Shown in pieces: positions 6,185 to 14,043 of a DNA stretch of 29,413 nucleotides. The stretch's first letter is position 1. Every line of letters begins with the position of its first letter. Location of the stretch: positions 1 through 29,413 of the forward strand of contig CAJUKF010000038.1 in assembly GCA_910587355.1 (NCBI GenBank), given 5' to 3'. Position numbers and translations under genes: made by a program. The DNA is from an uncultured Muribaculaceae bacterium. Its GTDB lineage: Bacteria; Bacteroidota; Bacteroidia; Bacteroidales; Muribaculaceae. The notes under the pieces are model-generated. The model was not told where the DNA came from. It worked only from the letters and a program-made list of their open reading frames with translations, and did no database searches.

Positions 6185-8554
6185 ATGTTAAGATTCTTCA
6201 CAAACGACCTGAGACGCAATATCACCAAAATCATCTGTCTCACCGCAGGACTGGCCGTCGGATTCCTTCTGGTAGCAAAAGTCTATTTCGAACAGACCTA
6301 CGACACATGTTTCCCTGATTACGACAGGCTGTATATAGTCACTGAAAGCGTCACCCAGAACGGAGAGTACAAAGAATACAAACAGACTGCCGGGGCAATC
6401 GCACCCGGACTGAAACGCTATTGTCCGCAAGTGGAAAGCGCCACGCGCAAGACATCTTTTCTTGGCAGTTGCACAATCCGGCTTGATGACGGGCGCACCT
6501 TTGAGACCGACGGAATAACCCTCGCCGACTCATGTTTCTTCAGTGTATTTCCGGCTGAAAGAATCGCAGGAGATTTGCACATGGCGCTCGAGACAGAAAG
6601 CACTTGTGTCATTCCTCGCTCACTCGCTGATAAAATAGGCGGAGATGTAATAGGCCTACAATTCTGTGTGCCGGATTTCACAGAGAAATACAAGGCAACA
6701 ATCGGAGGTGTTTACGAAGATTTCCCGCTTAATAATTCAATAGGCAACACTATATACCTGAGCCTCCCGTCGATAGGTCTGTTTTCATACGATGGTCGCG
6801 ACAACTGGATTGGCAACGACCGCTACGCAAGTTTCGTTCGTCTGGCCAAAGGAACCGGAGCCGCCGACCTCCGCCCGGGCATACAGAAGATGCTTGAGGA
6901 AAATGTCGATGATGAAGAGTTAAACATTTTCCACTTCAACATCGGAGTTGAAAAACTGGTCGGGCTCCATACCGCACAGTCCGACATACAGACTACAATA
7001 TGGGTTATGTCGATGCTTGCCCTGATTATGCTGATGAGTGCCGGACTCAACTATCTGCTTATAGTAATCGGCCAAATGGGTAAGCGCGGCAAGGAGATGG
7101 CCGTGCGGAAATGCTACGGTACCTCCAACGTCCGCATCTTCGGCCGTGTGATGGGCGAGAGTCTGTTCTTCCTCCTCCTGTCAATAGGTCTTGCAGTGCT
7201 TACTGTACTGTGTCTGTCCGAACAGTGCCGACAGCTTCTCGGCTATACTCCGCAGCAGCTCCTCACCACCGGCAATGTATGGCTTGTCGAAGGAGCAGTA
7301 TGCGTGGGCCTGCTTATTGTCACCGGCGCCATCCCGGCATGGGCCTACTGCCGCATGCCGGTTGCGAATGCCTTCCGCAGCGGCACCAGAAGCCATAAGG
7401 CATGGAAGCTCGCCCTGCTGGCCGTGCAGTTCTTCGCCTCCGGCCTGCTTATGTGTATGCTTGTTCTTGCCGGGCGACAGTATGCCATGCTTGGCAATAC
7501 AGACATGGGCTTCGAATACAAAAACGTGGGTTATGTCAACCTGTCGGGCGTTCCCGACGAAACTCGCCACACCATTGTGTCGGAACTCCGCAGGCTCGGC
7601 AACGTGGAGAGCGTGGCCTCGGCATATCAGAACTTCACCCAATACGCTTCAGGAAACAACGTATGGGTAGGCGACGACATCGCAAGTCAGGTGAACGTGG
7701 CCGACTTGTATTACGCCAATGCAGATATCGTCGAGGCCCTGGGCATGAAACTTCTGCAGGGTGAAACTTTCAGAGAAGATGCCGACACATCGGTGCATCA
7801 GGCCATTGTTGAAGAAAGATTCATTGAACTGCTCCAGACCCACTTCGGGGTCAAAGACCGCAACATCATAGGCCGGAGATTCAAAATCACCGAGCACTTG
7901 GGTCTCGACGGGGCGGAAGAATTCACAATATGCGGCGTCATCGGCAACATGCGCCGAAACGGATTTGTGAGTGATATGGCCGATATGCGTGCCGGAGTTC
8001 TTTTCCCGACAGATATAATAAACAACAACCTCTATGTACGCTTTTCCAGGCTTACCCCTGAAGCCCTGAGGAAAGCTCAGGAGACAATCGATACTGCAAG
8101 CCCTGTCCGTCAGCTTTACATCACACCTTACCGGACACATATCGACCGCCTCACGGAGCCCGTGCGCCGCTTCCGCAGCTCGATTATGGTCATAGGCATA
8201 AGCATCATCGTAATAGCGCTGATAGGCCTGACAGGCTATGTCACCGACGAGGTGCAGCGCAGGGCAAAGGAAATAGCCATACGTAAGGTGACAGGCACAT
8301 CCGCGTCCATGATAGTGCGGCTCTTCTGCCTCGACATACTCAAAGTGGCCCTGCCCTCCCTGCTCGCCGGAGGAGCGGCAGCCATGATAATCGGCCGGAA
8401 ATGGCTATCGCAGTTCACTGTCCAAACTTCCCTCTCGCCTCTGTCACTGGCGCTCTGCCTCCTGCTCCTTCTTGTAATCATTTTAGCCGTGGTGGCTGCC
8501 AACAGCCTGCGGGTGGCGCGGAGCAATCCCGTGGAGCATCTCCGCGACGAATAA
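6185..8554 (+). CDS. ABC transporter permease, FtsX/MacB type with duplicated halves
   Basis: This 789-residue permease has the large Bacteroidota architecture of two tandem MacB-PCD/FtsX units. TM1 (about 15-33) is followed by a periplasmic domain, then an FtsX block with TMs near 272-298, 327-345 and 365-388. The second half begins with a TM near 408-430, has another periplasmic domain and ends with TMs near 672-693, 720-740 and 757-778. Each half carries the cytoplasmic coupling motif (GKRGKEMAVRKCYGTS and QRRAKEIAIRKVTGTS), supporting internal duplication, so one gene could supply both halves. The ATG at 6185 is preferred because TM1 follows it directly; the in-frame TTG at 6158 lies inside the ATPase gene. 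It is the last gene of the efflux operon. Confidence 0.93.
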   Translation: MLRFFTNDLRRNITKIICLTAGLAVGFLLVAKVYFEQTYDTCFPDYDRLYIVTESVTQNGEYKEYKQTAGAIAPGLKRYCPQVESATRKTSFLGSCTIRLDDGRTFETDGITLADSCFFSVFPAERIAGDLHMALETESTCVIPRSLADKIGGDVIGLQFCVPDFTEKYKATIGGVYEDFPLNNSIGNTIYLSLPSIGLFSYDGRDNWIGNDRYASFVRLAKGTGAADLRPGIQKMLEENVDDEELNIFHFNIGVEKLVGLHTAQSDIQTTIWVMSMLALIMLMSAGLNYLLIVIGQMGKRGKEMAVRKCYGTSNVRIFGRVMGESLFFLLLSIGLAVLTVLCLSEQCRQLLGYTPQQLLTTGNVWLVEGAVCVGLLIVTGAIPAWAYCRMPVANAFRSGTRSHKAWKLALLAVQFFASGLLMCMLVLAGRQYAMLGNTDMGFEYKNVGYVNLSGVPDETRHTIVSELRRLGNVESVASAYQNFTQYASGNNVWVGDDIASQVNVADLYYANADIVEALGMKLLQGETFREDADTSVHQAIVEERFIELLQTHFGVKDRNIIGRRFKITEHLGLDGAEEFTICGVIGNMRRNGFVSDMADMRAGVLFPTDIINNNLYVRFSRLTPEALRKAQETIDTASPVRQLYITPYRTHIDRLTEPVRRFRSSIMVIGISIIVIALIGLTGYVTDEVQRRAKEIAIRKVTGTSASMIVRLFCLDILKVALPSLLAGGAAAMIIGRKWLSQFTVQTSLSPLSLALCLLLLLVIILAVVAANSLRVARSNPVEHLRDE

Positions 8555-8592
8555 GAAAACGGCTCCCCGGCCGTATGCGGCGACCGGGGAGC
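8551..8592 (-). terminator. Intrinsic terminator of the OmpA-family gene
   Basis: A 9-bp perfect GC-rich stem (8562-8570 paired with 8584-8592, GCTCCCCGG/CCGGGGAGC) is followed, on the minus strand, by CGTTTTCTTAT. There is no T-run on the plus side, so it mainly serves the minus strand. Its T-tract overlaps the permease stop codon. Confidence 0.75.
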
Positions 8593-8622
8593 GGACTCAA
8601 GAGGAGAATGTATGTGTTGTTG

Positions 8623-9831
8623 TTATTCGTTGCTGAAAATCACGATGCGGTTCCAGTTGTTGACGTCGTAGGGCTGAACGTTGGAGCCTTCGGCCGATAC
8701 GCTGAGACGGTCGGGATTGATGCCGTACTCGTTGACGAGGGCTGAGCGGACGGCTTCGGCGCGGCGCTTGGAGAGGCCCATGTTGTACTCGGCGGTGCCG
8801 GTGTCCTTGTCGGCATAGCCGACGATTGTCACGTTCTGGTCGGGATTATCCTTCATCCACTGTGCCACGTTGTATACGTTGACCTTCTCCATGGATGTGA
8901 TTTTGGCCGAGTTGAGCGAGAAGCGCACTGTGGCCATGAGGGGAGCGGGCTGCACTGCCACTTCGACTGCTTCGGGCACTTCGGGGCACGGGAGCTGGGC
9001 CTCGGCTGCCGCAAGGGCGGCGGTGCTTGTGGCGAGGGCTCCGCGGAGAGCGTTCACCTGATTGTTGAGGTTGTCGATGTAGCCGAGATAGTCGCAGGGA
9101 TTGTATTCCTCGTAGTCGCGGCCGCCGAAGGTGATTGCGAAACCGCCGGTGACGGTGACGTTGATGTCGACGGGACGTCCGAAGGCGATGTTATTGAAGT
9201 TGTCGCCATAGAAGCCGGCACGGCCTTCGTCAAAGAAATCGACATATTTGCACAGACGGAAGCGGAGCTGGAGACCGGCGCTCACGGGCAGGGCCCATGT
9301 GTTGGTCTTCATGCCGCCTTCGCGGGCGATGTTGACATCGCTGGCAGGACGGTAATTCCAGCCGTACATGCCGCCGAGACCTACAAAGGGCACAATCGAG
9401 AACACGCGCTTGCTGTTCACGCCGCCAAGAGAGTTGAACATATCCCACATGAAGTCGACATTGGCGTTGACATAATTGAATTTCGACATATGCCCCCTGG
9501 TCTCATAGTGGAGCGGGCCGCCATAGAACGACGCACGGAATCCCATATAGGGCGAGAACCATTTGCCGAAGGCAAAATTATAGTTTACAGTGAAGTGACG
9601 CTCACGGTCGCCCTTGTCGTTGACACCTTCCACAAAAGGCACGGCGACACCGGCGCCAAACTGGATGAACCAATTGTCATACTTGCTTACGGAGTAGTGC
9701 GTTTTACAGGAAACGTCGGTAACGACAGCGGTTTCTTCCTCGACTACTACGGCGTCCTGAGCCTTGGCCTGAAATGCGGGCACCGCGAGTGCGCAGCATG
9801 CAGTAGCGATAAATAAAGCTTTCGTTTTCAT
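8623..9831 (-). CDS. OmpA-family outer membrane protein with C-terminal peptidoglycan-binding domain
   Basis: This 402-residue protein starts with a signal peptide (MKTKALFIATACCALAVPAF, cleavage probably after QAKA). An N-terminal beta-barrel follows (about 45-240), with many alternating strands such as FIQFGAGVAVPFVEG and FSIVPFVGLGGMYGW. A coiled-coil linker (NLNNQVNALRGALATSTAAL, about 248-275) leads to an OmpA domain (about 290-402) containing VRFSLNSAKI, VTIVGYADKDTGTAEYN, LSKRRAEAVRSALV and NRIVIF. The Asp and Arg of the GYAD...LSKRRAE region bind diaminopimelate in known OmpA domains. The protein probably anchors the outer membrane to peptidoglycan and is likely abundant. It stands alone, between its own terminator and a probable structured leader. 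Confidence 0.94.
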   Translation of the reverse strand: MKTKALFIATACCALAVPAFQAKAQDAVVVEEETAVVTDVSCKTHYSVSKYDNWFIQFGAGVAVPFVEGVNDKGDRERHFTVNYNFAFGKWFSPYMGFRASFYGGPLHYETRGHMSKFNYVNANVDFMWDMFNSLGGVNSKRVFSIVPFVGLGGMYGWNYRPASDVNIAREGGMKTNTWALPVSAGLQLRFRLCKYVDFFDEGRAGFYGDNFNNIAFGRPVDINVTVTGGFAITFGGRDYEEYNPCDYLGYIDNLNNQVNALRGALATSTAALAAAEAQLPCPEVPEAVEVAVQPAPLMATVRFSLNSAKITSMEKVNVYNVAQWMKDNPDQNVTIVGYADKDTGTAEYNMGLSKRRAEAVRSALVNEYGINPDRLSVSAEGSNVQPYDVNNWNRIVIFSNE

Positions 9832-9880
9832 TTGGTTGAGTAGTAATTTTTGTTAGACTTTGATTGTTTCGTTTGTCAAT

Positions 9881-9925
9881 ACCCGAAAGAGAGTTGAAAC
9901 ATGTACCCTCGTCTCCTCTCCGGGT
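9881..9925 (-). promoter_or_regulatory. Predicted stem-loop in the OmpA-family gene leader
   Basis: ACCCG (9881-9885) pairs with CGGGT (9921-9925), and GAGAG (9889-9893) pairs with CTCTC (9916-9920). This gives ten pairs with a 3-base bulge and a 22-base loop. It begins about 50 bases upstream of the start codon and has no T-run, so it looks like an mRNA-stabilising or regulatory leader hairpin rather than a terminator. Confidence 0.4.
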
Positions 9926-10085
9926 CGCCTCGGCCTTTTGCCTCGGTTTGATTTTATAACATCCCGTTTTTAATCTTTGTTCAGTTTTACGCAAAAATTA
10001 CCTTAAAACATTTAATCCATGTGGTGGCCGACCGCAGTCAGACGTCCCTGGGGCGCCTATATGTCCTTCAATCAAAAAAAATTGC

Positions 10086-10093
10086 TACCTTTG
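10086..10093 (+). promoter_or_regulatory. -7 box (TACCTTTG) upstream of prfB
   Basis: TACCTTTG lies 24 bases before the prfB ATG, implying a short A-rich leader of roughly 20 nt. No clear -33 element is seen. It may drive prfB and, by read-through, the lipid kinase and por genes, since no other good box is found before 14030. Confidence 0.6.
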
Positions 10094-10117
10094 CAAAAAA
10101 TTTCAGAATAAACGACA

Positions 10118-11240
10118 ATGATTACACAGGAACAATTAAAAGAGACTTTTGAGCGTATGCTTGCGCTGAGGAGGTATCTTTGACATCGACGGGAAGAAAA
10201 TAGCCGTCGAAGAGGAACAGCTGCGCACCATGGCCGACGGATTCTGGGACAACGCCGAGGCCGCCCACAAGCAGATGAAGAAAATCAAGGATTTGCAGAA
10301 GTGGATTGCCGACTATGCCGAACTCGAGGCTGCCGTCGACGAGGTGAAGCTGTCGCTCGAATTTTACAAAGAAGAAATCGTGACCGAGGAGGAGGTCGAC
10401 AAGGCCTACGCCACAGCCACTCATCTGCTCGAGGAACTGGAGCTGCGCAACATGCTGCGCAACGAAGGCGACATAATGAGCGCCGTGCTCAAAATCAACT
10501 CGGGCGCAGGCGGCACCGAGAGCCAGGACTGGGCGTCGATGCTGATGCGCATGTACATGCGCTGGGCCGAAGACCACGGCTACAAGCTGTCAATCGCCAA
10601 CCTGCTCGAGGGCGACGAAGCCGGCATCAAGAGCTGCACGCTCAACATCGAGGGCGACTTCGCCTACGGATTCCTCAAGAGCGAGAACGGCGTGCACCGT
10701 CTCGTGCGCGTATCACCTTACAACGCTCAGGGCAAACGAATGACATCGTTCGCATCGGTATTCGTGACTCCGCTTGTCGACGACACCATCGAAATCAAGG
10801 TAGACCCGGCCCTGCTGTCGTGGGATACTTTCCGTTCGGGCGGTGCAGGCGGTCAGAATGTGAACAAGGTCGAGTCGGGCGTACGCCTGCGCTATCAGTT
10901 CACCGACCCCTATACCGGCGAGAAAGAGGAAATCCTTATCGAGAACACCGAGACACGCGACCAGCCCAAGAACAAGGAGAACGCCATGCGTCAGCTGCGC
11001 TCCATTCTCTATGCCAAGGAACTCGACCACCGCATGGCCGAGCAGAACAAAATCGAAGCCGGCAAGAAGAAAATCGAGTGGGGCTCGCAGATTCGTTCAT
11101 ACGTATTCGACGACCGGCGCGTAAAAGACCACCGCACCAACTACCAGACATCGGATGTCAACGGTGTGATGGACGGTAAAATCGACGATTTCATCAAATC
11201 GTATCTGATGGAATTCTCCGAGAAAGAAGCCGAGGAATAA
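10118..11240 (+). CDS. prfB: Peptide chain release factor 2, expressed through programmed +1 frameshifting
   Basis: RF2 terminates translation at UGA and UAA. Frame one gives 21 residues (MITQEQLKETFERMLALRRYL) and then an in-frame TGA at 10181-10183. Slipping one base at CTT-T continues as DIDGKKIAVEEEQL and on to 11240, for a total of 373 residues, so the coding sequence is 10118-10180 joined to 10182-11240. Reading only from the internal ATG at 10230 would lose the N-terminus. The catalytic GGQ is present in SGGAGGQNVNKVESG. The stop-codon recognition tripeptide appears as SPY (VRVSPYNAQGKRMTS), whereas E. coli RF2 has SPF. As in other bacteria, low RF2 slows termination at the TGA and favours the shift, so synthesis is autoregulated. 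The lipid kinase gene follows after 41 bases on the same strand. Confidence 0.97.
10169..10184 (+). promoter_or_regulatory. prfB programmed +1 frameshift site
   Basis: The sequence AGGAGGTATCTTTGAC contains an internal Shine-Dalgarno-like stimulator (AGGAGG), the TAT spacer codon, the slippery CTT, and the poor-context stop TGA followed by C. It is nearly identical to the E. coli prfB site, whose stimulator is AGGGGG. Confidence 0.96.
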
Positions 11241-11281
11241 ACCAAACATTTTTCACCGTAAACGACCCTCAACGATTAAAG

Positions 11282-12250
11282 ATGGACTACCTTGTCATAG
11301 CCAATCCGGCATCGGGCACCATATCAAAATCTCGTGTCATACCCCACATCTGCCGCAAGATGAGGCATATGGGCATGAACTTTGACGTGGCTTTCACCGA
11401 AGCGCCGGGTCATGGCTATGAACTGGCCCGTCAGGCTGCCGAACGCGGAGTCGGGGCCGTGCTTGCCTGCGGCGGCGACGGCACGGTCAACGAAATAGCC
11501 TCCGCGCTCAGCGGCACCCGTACGGCCATGGGCATCATTCCCACCGGCTCGGGCAACGGCCTGGCGCGCCATATGGGTATTCCCGTCGACGTCGATTATT
11601 CACTAAAGGTAATCGCGGAGAACAACATCATCGATGCCGACTACGGACTGGCCAACGGCACGCCTTTTTTCTGCACCTGCGGTGTGGGATTCGACGCCGC
11701 TGTCAGCGAACGCTGCGCACGCGAACGCCGCCGCGGCGTACTCATGTATCTCAAAAACGCCATCAACGAGTATGTGAAGTTTCACCCCGAGGAATACACA
11801 ATCGAGGTGAACGGCCAGACTATCACCGAGCGCGCCCTGCTTGTGGTATGCTGCAACGCCTCGCAGTACGGCAACAATGCATTCATAGCCCCCTCGGCAT
11901 CCATTACCGACGGCGAGCTCGACCTCACAATCGTTCACGGTGACAACATGCTCTTTCAGGCCATGGCCGGAGTCGACATCCTCACCGGACTGGTCCGCAA
12001 GAATGCCTATATCAATGTAATCCGTACGCGGGAAGTACGCATCCGCCGCAAAAAAGCCGGTGTGGCGCATATCGACGGAGACGCCGTGAAAATGCCTGCC
12101 GACATCAATGTAAAATGTGTCCCGGGAGCCCTGAAGCTTCTCTCGCCTACCCACGACACGGTTTTCCGCCCGATTATCACGCCCACTACCCTCTTTTTCC
12201 GCGACATCGGCATAGAACTCCGGCATCTTCTGACTCGCAAAGGGCAATAA
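11282..12250 (+). CDS. YegS/DgkB-type diacylglycerol/lipid kinase
   Basis: This 322-residue soluble or membrane-associated kinase likely phosphorylates diacylglycerol or a related lipid using ATP. The DAGK catalytic domain shows VIANPASG at the start, GGDGTVNE (64-71) and PTGSGNGLARHMGI (87-100). The C-terminal domain has DGELDLTIV and HIDGDAVKMPADINVKCVPG, typical of YegS/BmrU proteins. About 30 extra residues follow the usual C-terminus (THDTVFRPIITPTTLFFRDI and beyond) and are partly hydrophobic, perhaps a membrane contact. The gene lies 41 bases after prfB and 27 before porT on the same strand with no strong promoter between, so it is probably co-transcribed. Exact lipid substrate not determinable. 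Confidence 0.9.
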   Translation: MDYLVIANPASGTISKSRVIPHICRKMRHMGMNFDVAFTEAPGHGYELARQAAERGVGAVLACGGDGTVNEIASALSGTRTAMGIIPTGSGNGLARHMGIPVDVDYSLKVIAENNIIDADYGLANGTPFFCTCGVGFDAAVSERCARERRRGVLMYLKNAINEYVKFHPEEYTIEVNGQTITERALLVVCCNASQYGNNAFIAPSASITDGELDLTIVHGDNMLFQAMAGVDILTGLVRKNAYINVIRTREVRIRRKKAGVAHIDGDAVKMPADINVKCVPGALKLLSPTHDTVFRPIITPTTLFFRDIGIELRHLLTRKGQ

Positions 12251-12277
12251 TGCGCCGTTTTTCGCGTTAGTCATTTG

Positions 12278-13003
12278 ATGAAACGCTTTCTCAAAGTTGT
12301 CATACTTATTTTACTTGCAGGGCTGTCGGGAGCTGTGCCGGCCGTGGCGCGCACTTTCAACGACAAAGTGCAGAATCTGCCCTATGCCGACAACCGCCGC
12401 TGGCATCTCGGCTTCTCAATCGGTGCCTACGCATCCGACCTGCGCCTCACCCACAACGGCTACATAACGCCCGAAGGCGAGGAATGGCGCATCGACCAGC
12501 CCAACTATCAGCCGGGATTCTGCGTCAACGGTCTCTTCGATTTACGCCTCAACAACTACTTCTCCGTCCGTTTGTCGCCCGGCATGTACTTCGGAAGCCG
12601 CGACATCACAATGAAGGAAATAAACACCGACGCACGCGAGCGCCAGAATATAAAATCGACGTTCGTCGTACTTCCCGTCGACATAAAATTCAGCGGTATG
12701 CGCTACCGTAATTCGCGCCCCTATGTTACTGCCGGCGTGATGCCTGCTTTCGATGTGGCCAAGAAACGCAGCGACATACTGCAGCTCAAAACCAGCGACA
12801 TATATCTCAGCGTAGGATTCGGCTGCGATTTCTATTTGCCCTATTTCAAGCTCAATCCCGAAATAAAATTCTGCTTCGGTCTCAGCGACATGCTTGCCCA
12901 CGACCGTCCGGATTTGGTCGATGACCCGCAGAAATACAAGTTCACACAGTCTCTCACCAAAGCCACTTCCAAAATGGTAGTGCTCACATTCTACTTCGAA
13001 TAA
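12278..13003 (+). CDS. porT: PorT-family T9SS outer membrane beta-barrel protein
   Basis: This 241-residue protein has a signal peptide (MKRFLKVVILILLAGLSGAV, cleavage near AVA-RTF) and then a small beta-barrel: repeated amphipathic strands such as WHLGFSIGAYASDLRL, FSVRLSPGMYFGSRDI, RPYVTAGVMPAFDV and MVVLTFYFE at the C-terminus. Length and the YADNRRWHLGFSIG opening resemble PorT, an outer membrane protein required for type IX secretion in Porphyromonas gingivalis. The assignment is supported by the porP gene, which starts one base after this stop. I chose the ATG at 12278; a TTG one codon earlier adds only one residue. The alternative is a generic outer membrane beta-barrel protein. Its molecular role in T9SS is poorly known. 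Confidence 0.78.
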   Translation: MKRFLKVVILILLAGLSGAVPAVARTFNDKVQNLPYADNRRWHLGFSIGAYASDLRLTHNGYITPEGEEWRIDQPNYQPGFCVNGLFDLRLNNYFSVRLSPGMYFGSRDITMKEINTDARERQNIKSTFVVLPVDIKFSGMRYRNSRPYVTAGVMPAFDVAKKRSDILQLKTSDIYLSVGFGCDFYLPYFKLNPEIKFCFGLSDMLAHDRPDLVDDPQKYKFTQSLTKATSKMVVLTFYFE

Positions 13004-13004
13004 C

Positions 13005-13991
13005 ATGATGAAACTCAGAGCACTCCTTATAATCGGCATCATTCTCCAGACCCTCTGCTCACGGGCGCAGACCGACGGCAATCTGACACAATACTACGAA
13101 GTGCCGTCGTATTTCAATCCCTCGGCCATAGGCAACAGCGACTACATCCGCATCCGGGGAGGAGCCAGAATGCAGTGGGTGGGCATCGACAACGCTCCGA
13201 AAACGTTTCTCGGCGTAGCCGACATGCCATTTAAAATAGGCTCTAAGCGTCTGGGGACCGGCGTAAATCTCACGCAGGAGAGCATAGGTCTGTATAAAAC
13301 CCTCAACCTCGGCGCCCAAATCGCCTACAAGCTGCGCAAATTCGGCGGCACGTGGAGCGTCGGACTTCAGCTCGGATTCGTCGACCAGACTTTCAAAGGC
13401 TCGGAAGTGCGTCTGCCCGACGGCGACGACTACCACCAGGGCACCGACGATGCCATTCCCACCACCGACATACACGGCACAGCCTTCGATTTCGGAGCGG
13501 GCCTGTGGTATCAGCATTCCAAATTCTATGCCGGCATCTCATGCACACACCTCACGTCACCCTCAATCACCATGAACGCCGAGAGCGCCTCGGGAGGCTC
13601 CGAAACATCCGGACGCAAATACGAATTTCAGATTAAAAGAACTCTCTATTTTACCGCCGGATGCAATATCCCGATAAAAAACACGTTATTTGAATTAGCA
13701 CCGTCAGTGCTCGTCCGCAGCGATTTCAGCTACACCGGCGGCATAGTCACCGCCCGTGCACGCTACCGCAAGATGTTTTCTTTCGGCATAGGATACCGCT
13801 GGGACGACGCGATTGTTGCCACTGTCGCCGTCGAATTCAAGAACTTCTTTCTCGGCTACAGCTACGACTACACCACTTCGGCTATCCGGCAGGCTTCGTC
13901 GGGCAGCCATGAAATATTAGCCGGCTACAGTCTCAAACTCGACCTCGGCGACAAGAACACTCACCGGCAGAAAAGCGTCCGCTTCATGTAA
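13005..13991 (+). CDS. porP: PorP/SprF-family type IX secretion outer membrane protein
   Basis: This 328-residue protein opens with a signal peptide (MMKLRALLIIGIILQTLCSR, cleavage near AQ-TDG). The PorP/SprF signature follows: QYYEVPSYFNPSAIGNSDYI, then RIRGGARMQWVGIDNAPKTF. The rest alternates short beta strands typical of an outer membrane barrel (TGVNLTQESIGLYKTLNLGA, GTWSVGLQLGFVDQ, MFSFGIGYRW, EILAGYSLKLDLG). PorP is part of the T9SS core and in P. gingivalis is encoded just upstream of porK, exactly as here. SprF relatives can bind C-terminal domains of particular substrates, but adjacency to porK argues for the core version. The ATG at 13005 is followed by another at 13008; either is possible. 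Confidence 0.94.
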   Translation: MMKLRALLIIGIILQTLCSRAQTDGNLTQYYEVPSYFNPSAIGNSDYIRIRGGARMQWVGIDNAPKTFLGVADMPFKIGSKRLGTGVNLTQESIGLYKTLNLGAQIAYKLRKFGGTWSVGLQLGFVDQTFKGSEVRLPDGDDYHQGTDDAIPTTDIHGTAFDFGAGLWYQHSKFYAGISCTHLTSPSITMNAESASGGSETSGRKYEFQIKRTLYFTAGCNIPIKNTLFELAPSVLVRSDFSYTGGIVTARARYRKMFSFGIGYRWDDAIVATVAVEFKNFFLGYSYDYTTSAIRQASSGSHEILAGYSLKLDLGDKNTHRQKSVRFM

Positions 13992-14029
13992 GACGCCCTG
14001 CATCAGATTATTAAAAAAAATAAACATCA

Positions 14030-14037
14030 TACATTTC
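14030..14037 (+). promoter_or_regulatory. Possible internal -7 box before porK
   Basis: TACATTTC differs from TAnnTTTG by one base and lies 6 bases before the porK ATG at 14044, in the 52-base porP-porK gap. If active, it would give porKLMN a nearly leaderless transcript independent of the upstream genes. Confidence 0.3.
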
Positions 14038-14043
14038 TTGCAT

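Larger units (their letters stand above)
9832..10117. other. Divergent intergenic region between the ompA-like gene and prfB
   Basis: No coding signal was seen in these 286 bases. On the minus strand the closest thing to a -7 box is TAATTTTTG (9992-10000), one base too long between TA and TTTG. If used, it would give the OmpA gene a leader of roughly 150 nt containing the stem-loop at 9881-9925. A short direct repeat (GCCTCGG at 9927-9933 and 9940-9946) lies in the same leader. The prfB promoter is at the right end. Confidence 0.5.

Noticed and set aside
9927..9946. GCCTCGG direct repeat as the start of a CRISPR or iteron array
   Set aside because: There are only two copies of 7 bases with 6 bases between them; no array.
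10118..10183. prfB as a pseudogene because of the in-frame TGA
   Set aside because: AGGAGGTATCTTTGAC is the programmed frameshift signal, and the downstream frame is intact.
10230..11240. prfB as a short ORF starting at the ATG 10230
   Set aside because: The region 10118-10229 encodes the conserved RF2 N-terminus through a classic +1 frameshift site, so the gene is not truncated.
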